This document shows, piece after piece, positions 56,642 to 64,000 of a stretch of 64,000 bases of DNA (its first letter is position 1; each line of letters begins with the position of its first letter). The notes under the pieces are model-generated. The model was given only the letters and a program-made list of their open reading frames with translations, was not told the DNA's origin and did not search any database. The stretch comes from a virus, in IMG/VR virus record IMGVR_UViG_3300023174_000003, positions 1-64,000 of that record. The stretch is one strand, 5' to 3'. The position numbers and the translations under genes are program-made.

Positions 56642-59600
56642 ATGCCTCTTTCATCTACTGATTTTTACGCATATAGCCGTGCTACTGGGACACCTTACCC
56701 CGAAGATGCAGAAGAAAGAGCTGATTTAGCTCCTGAAGTTTACGAATATCGTCAAAATCAATTAAAAGGACAGGACGAAGGTTTTAATTTAACAAATGCC
56801 CTGGGTGTTGGTGCAGCTTTGGCCGGTGTTGGCGCTGGTGGATATGCTTTATCTCGTGCTCTAGGACGCAAAGTACCTGCCACTGCAACATCAACGTCTC
56901 GTGCAGCTAATGAAGGACTTGTTCGTACTAATCTTGACAGGGTTCGCACTGAACCTACTTTTAATCGGGTAGAAACAGAAGTTGTTAAACCCTCTAAAAC
57001 AGTTGATACTACTCAAAATTTTACACCTAGGCAATATATTGAAAACCAAGGTGCTGTTGAACCAGATCCCTGGTACATAAAAACAAATAGAGTACGTTCT
57101 CCCAGAGCTCAAGTGGAGCGGCCCCAGGCGCAGCTCCTTCTTCCTGGGATGACAGAACTAGAAGAGTCTTTAGAAGGGTCTACGTATAGCAAGTACTTTA
57201 CAAATAAACCTGCAGGATCAGTTGCTGCCATGGCAACACAATCAGCCAGGGAGCAAATAACAAAAGCAGAAGATCAATTAAATAGGACTAACCCAGAATC
57301 AGAATCTTATATTTCAAGACTAAGGTCAATGCGAGAAACTAAATCAGAACAAGCTCAAGACCTAGCTAATAGTGTCCTCAGGGCTCTTCAAGCTGGAACA
57401 GAACAAGAACACTATGCTCTAGACACACGTCAAGAAGATGTTCTTGCTACACATTCACAAGAAGCCCTAGATAGAGCCAAACAAGGGATGCCTGCTCCTA
57501 AACCAGCAGCAATTTCAAAAGATTGGAGCAATAAGTTATTTAATCAAAATGGGATGCTTCGTGACGATGTCTTGTTAAATGTTATCGGTGATGCCAACGT
57601 ACTTCCTCTTGATATCTCAAAAGCATTATTAGAAAGCAGTTCTGTTAATCCCCGAGACAGCTTTAAAGGTAGACCCTACAAAAATATACAACAAACCCAG
57701 GGAAGGTATGATCCTAAAGCAGTTTTTGCTGCTACAAAACATATTCGCGAAAATTTACTTACAGAAGATTATCAAGACACGATTAAAAACTATTTGATTA
57801 CTGGTAACATTCAACCATTGCAAAGTAGGGGTTTTGGTTATACCACTCAGAGTCCAACAAGAACTCAGTTATTGGTTATTTCTAAGGGAAAAGAAGGAGA
57901 ACCTAAATTCCAAGCAAAAGTAGCTGCCCCAGCCCGTTATTCAAGAAGCGACCTGGAGCCATTGTTCCAAGATAAAACAACAGGAGAAATGGTTACAGCT
58001 CAGCAACTTGCTGCAAACGTAGCAAAATTTAATTCTGAAGCTGCGGAAGCAGGCACAGGTTATGGAGCTGAAATTGGACAAGCTGTTGCATTTGTACCAA
58101 GGGAACCAATTGCCCCCTTTGGATCTCTGCCCGGAGTTTCAGCTAGTGGGCCAATAAAGAATAAAAATACTGGCGTAGATTATGCAATTGGAGGCATAAA
58201 AGAATACGGCTCTACACCTGGGGCAGAAGATTTTTCAGGTGCTAACCCGCTGCCAACGTATTCAACAACACAAGAATATTTAGATGCAGAGCACATAGGC
58301 GTAACTAAATATGGAAAATTATATGCCAAAGTTAAACCTGTTTCTTTAAGCACTAGCCCATATAGCAATAGGATGAATATGGATTATGGAAATATTTTTC
58401 ATAAAAATCCAATAAGCGGACAACCCTGGTCCAGTGAACAAGATGTTGCACAATTTGTGCATAACATGCATTCTAATTTTAATGCTAAAGTAGCCACTGC
58501 TTCTGAACGTCAATATGGCACAGATCTTTTTCATGAGCCCTTCTTGGTTACTTTACATGGCACAGACGAAAAAGGAAGAACGCGTCAAACTTTATTAGAT
58601 CCTTATGAGCCAGTAGGATCTCAAGGAACACTAGCGTCTCAGATGCAAGACGCATTATTACAAAAAGGTATTATTCAAGAAGTACATACGGAAGAAGGTG
58701 CATCTTATCTCAGGCAAGCAAGATATGATGTTCCAATTCCAGAAGGGGAAAGAACGCCCGTTTTAGGTTTTGGCGACATTGGAAAACATCAACAAACAAT
58801 AGGAAAAGGAACAGCAAATCATTATGAATATCTGCAAAATGTGCAAGATTTATATGAAAGACAAACAGGTAATAAATTAGCAGACATTCAAGTTGCTCTT
58901 GACCTGGCCAAGACAAACGCAGGCCCTTACCTTGGTGGACCGTCTTCTAATCCATTCTTGAATCGGGCTCTTACCACTGCCAATACTCTTACTCAGATAT
59001 CTGAACCTACTCGTTTACGGATGCGTGAACCAGGCCAGGGAGAGTCTGCAGCAGAACGTTATGGTGTTGGCACAAGAGCAATGACTCCCCCATCTGAAGC
59101 TGAAAGAGCAGCAACTGCAGCAAGAGAGTCTAGAACACTTTCTTTCCTGGAACAAAATCCCGAAATGATGGCTCGGCTGTATCCAGAAAAAACAGCTGGT
59201 CTCGCGGCAAAACAACAACTTGCAAAACGACAAGGTCAAAAAGTTGCCCCCGCTAATGAATGGGCTGATACACGTAATGTTTCTGCATCAGAAGCCCAAG
59301 CTTTATATGAAGGATCAAAAGGCCTTTCAGAATATGAAGAATCACAAATCTATCCTGAAGCAACAGCACGTCCAGAGGAACCAGTTGAAAGGCGTCAACA
59401 AACATATACTCCTGCTTTTGAAGACATAGCTGTTCAGGGTCCAGGCCTTTCTTTGACACGAGCTGAAGCAAAAGCTGTACAACGCCCCGGTGGTGACTTG
59501 AGCCAACAGATTCAAGGACGCGCCCTGGAGCAAGCACGTGAACGTGGACGCATGGCAAGAGCAGCAGCCCTTTCTCCCGCTGGTACTGTTGAAAGAGGAG

Positions 59601-60037
59601 CATTAAGAGTTTCCCCTGGAACGTACTTAGAAACAGGATTAGGTGGATTAACTGAATCTGAAGTTATCAGTCGTTATGGACGCACCTCAAGTCAATTAGC
59701 ACAAGAAGCAAATCGAGCAATGTATCAAGCTGCAAGACAGCAAGGATTACCGTCAATGCCTGCTAGTATAAGAACACAAGTTCCAAGACCAGGTATGAAT
59801 AGTCCTACAGGTGGAGTAACTCAACCGTTTATTCCAGGTATTCTAGAAACAAGTCCCAAAATTACTCCTGGTTACGCTGATGAGCTTGCATCATATATGG
59901 CAAAACGTGCTCCATCAAGAATGGAACAAAGCATTAGGCAAAATGTAGCTCAATCAAAACAAGCACGTCTTGCATCTGATTTCCCTAATGCATTTAAAGC
60001 TGCAATACAAAAACAATTAAGATTACCAATCTTTTGA
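56642..60037 (+). CDS. Large virion-associated protein of cyanophage type, 1131 aa
   Basis: Starts with MPLSSTDFYAYSRATGTPYP, a pattern I associate with conserved proteins of uncultured marine and freshwater cyanophages. A Gly/Ala membrane-like segment lies at ~50-68 (ALGVGAALAGVGAGGYALS); the rest is hydrophilic and Gln/Arg-rich, with long helical and disordered parts; no enzyme motif. Likely internal/ejected or tail-tape-associated protein. Opens the right-hand + operon. Confidence 0.6.
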   Translation: MPLSSTDFYAYSRATGTPYPEDAEERADLAPEVYEYRQNQLKGQDEGFNLTNALGVGAALAGVGAGGYALSRALGRKVPATATSTSRAANEGLVRTNLDRVRTEPTFNRVETEVVKPSKTVDTTQNFTPRQYIENQGAVEPDPWYIKTNRVRSPRAQVERPQAQLLLPGMTELEESLEGSTYSKYFTNKPAGSVAAMATQSAREQITKAEDQLNRTNPESESYISRLRSMRETKSEQAQDLANSVLRALQAGTEQEHYALDTRQEDVLATHSQEALDRAKQGMPAPKPAAISKDWSNKLFNQNGMLRDDVLLNVIGDANVLPLDISKALLESSSVNPRDSFKGRPYKNIQQTQGRYDPKAVFAATKHIRENLLTEDYQDTIKNYLITGNIQPLQSRGFGYTTQSPTRTQLLVISKGKEGEPKFQAKVAAPARYSRSDLEPLFQDKTTGEMVTAQQLAANVAKFNSEAAEAGTGYGAEIGQAVAFVPREPIAPFGSLPGVSASGPIKNKNTGVDYAIGGIKEYGSTPGAEDFSGANPLPTYSTTQEYLDAEHIGVTKYGKLYAKVKPVSLSTSPYSNRMNMDYGNIFHKNPISGQPWSSEQDVAQFVHNMHSNFNAKVATASERQYGTDLFHEPFLVTLHGTDEKGRTRQTLLDPYEPVGSQGTLASQMQDALLQKGIIQEVHTEEGASYLRQARYDVPIPEGERTPVLGFGDIGKHQQTIGKGTANHYEYLQNVQDLYERQTGNKLADIQVALDLAKTNAGPYLGGPSSNPFLNRALTTANTLTQISEPTRLRMREPGQGESAAERYGVGTRAMTPPSEAERAATAARESRTLSFLEQNPEMMARLYPEKTAGLAAKQQLAKRQGQKVAPANEWADTRNVSASEAQALYEGSKGLSEYEESQIYPEATARPEEPVERRQQTYTPAFEDIAVQGPGLSLTRAEAKAVQRPGGDLSQQIQGRALEQARERGRMARAAALSPAGTVERGALRVSPGTYLETGLGGLTESEVISRYGRTSSQLAQEANRAMYQAARQQGLPSMPASIRTQVPRPGMNSPTGGVTQPFIPGILETSPKITPGYADELASYMAKRAPSRMEQSIRQNVAQSKQARLASDFPNAFKAAIQKQLRLPIF

Positions 60038-60059
60038 TTTATAATAAAAAATAAACGTT

Positions 60060-60278
60060 ATGGCCGAAAAAAAGAAAAAAGATAAAAAGTTTATCCAAAA
60101 TATGGATATGAAAGAAGGTGCGTTTACGGCCAAGGCCAAGAAACGTGGCATTACAACTGCTCAACTCCAAGAGAATGTATTGTCTGAGCCTGATAAGTAT
60201 GATGAAAAAACAGTGAAACAAGCTAATTTACGTAAAACCCTGGTAAGCTTACACAAAGATAAAAAGAGTAAAGGTTAA
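60060..60278 (+). CDS. Small Lys-rich protein, 72 aa
   Basis: KFIQNMDMKEGAFTAKAKKRGIT and LRKTLVSLHK match short basic proteins seen in phages and giant viruses (a pattern with KPGAFT..AKxxG), probably DNA- or virion-associated. 22 nt after the large gene, likely co-transcribed. Confidence 0.55.
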   Translation: MAEKKKKDKKFIQNMDMKEGAFTAKAKKRGITTAQLQENVLSEPDKYDEKTVKQANLRKTLVSLHKDKKSKG

Positions 60279-60281
60279 GCA

Positions 60282-60917
60282 ATGGCTAAAGACGCACGGC
60301 TTGACCTTGGTCGTTACATTACAAACCCTTTTAATCGCAACGGGTTTTCTAATAAGAAATTATCTTTTGATGATTTATTTTCAAGCAAGCCAGAAAGTGG
60401 TAACCCACCGTGGGTGCCTTCACGATTTAACGAAAAAGATTTGTTAAATCGTGTAATGACAAAGAAACTTAATTTGAATCCTGATTTAAATTTTGTTTCT
60501 AACTCACCGTTTTTTGATGATAATTCAAAAACAAACGAACATTACGATATGTTCGGTCTGGGTACTTTTAATCGTCCTGATGATTATGATTTCAATGAGG
60601 GACGCGCCCTTACAGCGCAACGCCCACAAGAGCAACCTGATTTTAATCCTAAATGGGTAGAAGCATATAAATTAAGTCCCACACTTAACCCACAAAAAGC
60701 AGCTAAGAATCCAATGCCTCGGATGAGAAATCCAGATCCTCATGGATTCCTTATGGCAACTGCAGAGAACCAAGCTAAATCTGAAGTAGAAAATACACCA
60801 AGTGTTGCTGATCTATTAAAAAGAAAAGAAGAAGTTACAAAAGATCAAGAAGAAGCACAAGGCACTAAAATTCCAACAGAAGAACAAAAACAACCAATAG
60901 CTCCTACCCAGGTTTAA
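60282..60917 (+). CDS. Hypothetical virion-cluster protein, 211 aa
   Basis: Asn/Pro/Phe-rich; repeated Phe motifs (NPFNRNGF, NSPFFDD). Acidic C-terminus with Glu/Gln. No domain. Within the virion operon. Confidence 0.55.
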   Translation: MAKDARLDLGRYITNPFNRNGFSNKKLSFDDLFSSKPESGNPPWVPSRFNEKDLLNRVMTKKLNLNPDLNFVSNSPFFDDNSKTNEHYDMFGLGTFNRPDDYDFNEGRALTAQRPQEQPDFNPKWVEAYKLSPTLNPQKAAKNPMPRMRNPDPHGFLMATAENQAKSEVENTPSVADLLKRKEEVTKDQEEAQGTKIPTEEQKQPIAPTQV

Positions 60918-60949
60918 GTCAAATATAATAAAGATAAAGTAATACTAAT

Positions 60950-61537
60950 ATGGCAATAGGAAACTTACTATCAAGACTTGGTCAGTTTTTTACCGCCCAC
61001 CCAGGTGCTGTAGACGTAGCTAAAACTGTGGCACCCGGCGCGGCTTTAAACGCAGTAATGGGTGGTGTTGTAGGTGGCTGGAAGGGTGCTGCAGGATATA
61101 GTGCTGGTGATTTTTTATTAAATTATCCACTTGTGGCACTAGCAAGAAAAATTGCCCCAGAAGTAGAAGAACAAGTAGTAATAAAAAATGCAAAAAACAT
61201 AGATGAAATAATCACACGCAAAAGACCGTCCGGATTAGAAACTGCTGCTAATTTAGGTGGCTCAATGTTATCAGCTCCTTTAACTGACTTGGTTACTGGT
61301 GGAGCGCTCTTGCCACAAGAGCAAGTTGTTCCAACAAACGAATCGCAGCCGCAACAAATCTACCAACAGTTAACACAAAGAGACAAAGTAAATAACCTAC
61401 AACGTCAAGCCCTGTCTCCAAATACAATGTATCAAATGCAGGGCATTGAACACACTGCTCATATACCAGGGATTACTTTATTGCCGGAACAAGCTGCATT
61501 ATTAGAACAACAATTACAAACATTGGGGATAGCCTAA
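60950..61537 (+). CDS. Putative virion protein with Gly/Ala membrane segment, 195 aa
   Basis: Residues ~28-60 are Gly/Ala/Val-rich (GAALNAVMGGVVGGWKGAAG), like the other right-end proteins; C-terminus Gln-rich helix. Shares a base with the next start (TAATGG). Candidate for ejected membrane-active virion protein. Confidence 0.55.
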   Translation: MAIGNLLSRLGQFFTAHPGAVDVAKTVAPGAALNAVMGGVVGGWKGAAGYSAGDFLLNYPLVALARKIAPEVEEQVVIKNAKNIDEIITRKRPSGLETAANLGGSMLSAPLTDLVTGGALLPQEQVVPTNESQPQQIYQQLTQRDKVNNLQRQALSPNTMYQMQGIEHTAHIPGITLLPEQAALLEQQLQTLGIA

Positions 61538-62544
61538 TGGCAAAAACTCCATGGGCCTATGAACAATATATTCGTAAACCAGGAGAAGTTACTGGGCTGA
61601 GACAAGGCGCGGCTATTGGTGCCCGCTTAAAAGAACAGATTGCCCAAGAAAAGGGTTATGGACAAGGTGTTAAAGATCCAGCATTTTACCAACGACTGCG
61701 TACGGCTGGTGTTACGCCAAGACAAACACCTCTCGCCTTCCTTGGTGCCTATAGCGCAAATATCTTAGGTGATGTAGTCAACGATGAAACAAGACGTTTT
61801 TATTGGAAATACAACCACCCTGGTGCAATTGCTGATGAATTAGCGCAAAAGCTTGTTGACCCAGAGGACCGCCTAGGACCTTACGGAAGAGCTGCCGTAG
61901 GGTTTGTTGCTATACAACCAGCAGCAGCCCTTACAGGGGCATACGACCCCCTTAACATTGCACAATTAGGTCGGCCAGCGGGCTACAAACAAAATGAACC
62001 TAGTGAGGAAGATTACAGAGAAACATCTGATCCCGCAGCTGAGTTATTTGAGCGTTTCTTCCAGGGTCGCAGGGGACGTCCTTTGAAGTACGAAGATGCC
62101 AAAAAAGAAATTCCTAGCCTTACTCATGAGAGATATGCTAATTATATGGGATTCTTATACAATGATCCCGGCATTCCTGGCACCATGGGTTCAGTTAAAG
62201 TAACAGGTGAAAATTTAGAAGGTAAGCCAGAGATCAGATTGATGGGTAATCCTATTAGCATTCCTTCTATTACAGCGTTAGCTGGTGGCTTAGCTGGAGC
62301 AAGATATGGTGTGACGCAGGTAGATAGAACCCGTGGCCCCATACAGCTTGATTTACTGGGTAAACCACAAGTACTTAAAGGAGAAGTACAAAGAGGAGGT
62401 AGAATAGGACGTGGTATTGCAGGGGCAGGTGTTGGTGCTTTAACTGGTGCTGCTATTGGCTTACTTGTCAATGAAGCAATTGCATCTGCAAATAGACCAC
62501 AACTTCCTCGTTTAGCTGAGTATCAACCGCAAGATAATATCTGA
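61537..62544 (+). CDS. Putative virion protein, 335 aa
   Basis: MAKTPWAYEQYIRKPGEVTG start; hydrophilic, with two Gly/Ala segments near residues 245-262 and 295-312 (GRGIAGAGVGALTGAAIGL). Middle holds FFQGRRGRPLKYEDAKKE. Unknown role, likely in the same class as its neighbours. Confidence 0.55.
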   Translation: MAKTPWAYEQYIRKPGEVTGLRQGAAIGARLKEQIAQEKGYGQGVKDPAFYQRLRTAGVTPRQTPLAFLGAYSANILGDVVNDETRRFYWKYNHPGAIADELAQKLVDPEDRLGPYGRAAVGFVAIQPAAALTGAYDPLNIAQLGRPAGYKQNEPSEEDYRETSDPAAELFERFFQGRRGRPLKYEDAKKEIPSLTHERYANYMGFLYNDPGIPGTMGSVKVTGENLEGKPEIRLMGNPISIPSITALAGGLAGARYGVTQVDRTRGPIQLDLLGKPQVLKGEVQRGGRIGRGIAGAGVGALTGAAIGLLVNEAIASANRPQLPRLAEYQPQDNI

Positions 62545-62585
62545 TAGAATTTTAAATATAGATAGACAAACAGCTAAAAATAAAA

Positions 62586-63623
62586 ATGGCCGATTACACA
62601 GAAGAACAACTTAAAAATCTTGCGCGTATTAGAGAGCTTAAAGCGACAAACGATCGAATGGCATCAGTGTTGCCTCCTATAACAGGGTCTACTTCAACTC
62701 AAGCAACTGTACCAGGTACTAATCCAGGGGGTTTTGAAGGCTTTCTAAATATGCTTAGAGGCCAAGCTGGCAAAGCCTCTGAAGCTACAACACAAGCAGC
62801 ACAACGAGCGGCACAAACTCCATTGGGACAAGCTGTTGCGCAAGGACCTGAAAGTGCTTTCCGGTTTGCTACTGAAGTCCCTGGTAGACCCGGCGTTGTC
62901 CGTGGTGCAGGACAAAGCCTTTTGGGCGGCGGCATTACAGGTGGAGCACTTTCTGGCCTAGATCCACTTCTTAAAGGCAACTTACCCGGCGCTGTAGTAG
63001 CCGCAGGAGCAGGTGCAGCCACTGGTGCAGTACTGAATCCAATTGCAAATGTTCTTACAGAGGGAATGATTAGAAACGGTCCCCTGCCAGTTAAAGCCTT
63101 AGGATATGCAGGTCGATTTTTAGCACCAGGTATTTTAGCCGCAGCAGCAGGCGGAGCAGCGCAAAGAGCTATTGCACCTAATGCAGGAGAAGAGTCCAGC
63201 TTCCCTGATCCCGCTGCTGCATCACTTCCATTGTCAGTAGCTGGTATACCATTAAATAAGGCGGCTGCAGAAGAAGCCAAGACACTGAGAGATGCACGTC
63301 TTCAACAGCAGATTCGTAATGAATCAATGAGTGCAGAGATGGCCAACCTAAAAGATTTAATAAATTTTAACAATGTAGCTCAAGTGCAACAAGCAAAAGC
63401 TCTTGATCCCTTGGTGCAAGCATCACTAGACAAGTCTCTTGCTAGGCAGCAAGCTATGGTGAATCTGCAAACAAATAGTTATGCTCGCCTAGGTACTTTG
63501 TCAATGGCTGGTAATCTTGCGGAAGGGGCTCAAAGCGAAACAGGTGCATTAATGCGTACTATTGCAAGCACTAATCCTTATGCAGGATCCACAATACAAG
63601 CTCCTGCCATTCGCTTTGGTTAA
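62586..63623 (+). CDS. Putative virion protein with Gly/Ala segments, 345 aa
   Basis: Residues ~115-150 (GALSGLDPLLKGNLPGAVVA, then AGAGAATGAVLN) are Gly/Ala-rich; C-terminal ~100 residues are a Gln/Ala-rich helix. Similar design to the genes just upstream. Candidate internal protein. Confidence 0.55.
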   Translation: MADYTEEQLKNLARIRELKATNDRMASVLPPITGSTSTQATVPGTNPGGFEGFLNMLRGQAGKASEATTQAAQRAAQTPLGQAVAQGPESAFRFATEVPGRPGVVRGAGQSLLGGGITGGALSGLDPLLKGNLPGAVVAAGAGAATGAVLNPIANVLTEGMIRNGPLPVKALGYAGRFLAPGILAAAAGGAAQRAIAPNAGEESSFPDPAAASLPLSVAGIPLNKAAAEEAKTLRDARLQQQIRNESMSAEMANLKDLINFNNVAQVQQAKALDPLVQASLDKSLARQQAMVNLQTNSYARLGTLSMAGNLAEGAQSETGALMRTIASTNPYAGSTIQAPAIRFG

Positions 63624-63628
63624 TAATC

Positions 63629-64000
63629 ATGGGCACATCTTTTGGCACTTTTCCTAAACAGGTTCCTTCCTATGGGAATAAGCCTTTTTATAATGTAAAT
63701 TTTGAAGGGATACTCCCTGGTGCGCAACAACAGTCTTATTATGGAGCACCTGATAAAGGACAGTCTTTTCAAGATTTAATAAACTCTACTAAAGGTATGG
63801 ATCCTAAAGATAGAGCTAGTATTATTTTTGCTCACACAATGAGCAAGCCTCAGTATTCACTAGCTGAGCTTGCTGATTTTAGAAAGAAAGAAGCAGCTGA
63901 AGCCCAGAGGTTAGGTAAAGAATCTGCTGCTGAAGCTTGGAAATATAATATGATAGGTAAAGGTGTAGATGCCCTAGCCTCAGGCATTAAGACAGCAGTG
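63629..64000 (+). CDS. Putative virion protein, N-terminal part (runs off window end)
   Basis: ATG 63629, open to the last base (124 codons). Starts MGTSFGTFPKQVPSYGNKPF; Gln/Tyr-rich then helix. C-terminus outside the window. The first gene in the window (3-521) is the C-terminal part of a + strand protein; whether they join depends on the genome beyond. Confidence 0.6.
   Translation, partial: MGTSFGTFPKQVPSYGNKPFYNVNFEGILPGAQQQSYYGAPDKGQSFQDLINSTKGMDPKDRASIIFAHTMSKPQYSLAELADFRKKEAAEAQRLGKESAAEAWKYNMIGKGVDALASGIKTAV

Noticed and set aside
62699-63280. 193-residue minus-strand frame inside a virion gene
   Set aside because: Ala/Pro low complexity produced by the Gly/Ala-rich + gene; not credible as protein.
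1-64000. Photosynthesis auxiliary genes (psbA, hli, etc.)
   Set aside because: No product in the window matches these families.

Overview
The window reads as one continuous tailed-phage genome segment, most likely from a phage of a cyanobacterium. Support: tail fibres with S74 chaperone ends and NTAIG-type repeats, SpeD, a DUF5895-like gene beside a tandem-OB SSB, and a T7-type DNA polymerase, all common in cyanophages. I see no tRNA, rRNA, CRISPR array or insertion sequence, and no terminase, portal or major capsid gene that I can recognise. The window is open at both ends, with a coding region running off each edge in the same (+) direction, so the structural cluster continues outside it. 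The host assignment is inference.

Layout. 1-18.5 kb is mainly + strand: virion proteins, a muramidase-like virion protein, an HNH nuclease, a large 880-residue protein, a GH24 lysozyme, two S74 tail fibres with a fibre-gene remnant between them, and a glucosaminidase/C39-like lysin. A minus-strand block (9.1-12.8 kb, DUF3310, dCTP deaminase, a Dam-like methyltransferase fold, an HTH protein) interrupts it. 18.5-26.6 kb is minus strand: HNH-type genes, then, beyond a promoter, a 116-bp imperfect palindrome and a terminator, a glycosyltransferase, SpeD, a primase-helicase and a RecB-like exonuclease. 26.7-29.8 kb is a + strand cassette of a second glycosyltransferase and two methyltransferases. 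29.8-34.7 kb holds small basic proteins, a large putative virion protein and a Dps-like protein.

34.4-56.1 kb is a long minus-strand early/middle region: Gp157-like protein, SWIM protein, HNH, DUF5895-like protein, SSB, PolA, GP88-like protein, zinc-ribbon/HTH pairs, a GC-rich cassette, a PcfJ-like protein and many small genes. 56.6-64 kb returns to + strand genes for large Gly/Ala-rich putative virion proteins.

The most unusual feature is in the 36.8-56.1 kb region. Many genes or gene pairs are preceded by short, recurring, structured intercistronic leaders. Family A (8 copies) is a hairpin with an 11-nt near-invariant loop and a stem whose sequence changes in a compensated way; in its seven clear copies the hairpin lies about 21-25 nt from the start codon of a gene without a Shine-Dalgarno sequence. 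Family B (3 copies) has another invariant 11-nt loop at a similar distance. Family C (3 copies) has two hairpins joined by a conserved linker. Between two of these operon segments lies a roughly 300-nt gene-free stretch packed with hairpins. Together they look like an undescribed post-transcriptional control layer, or phage-specific promoter/processing sites.
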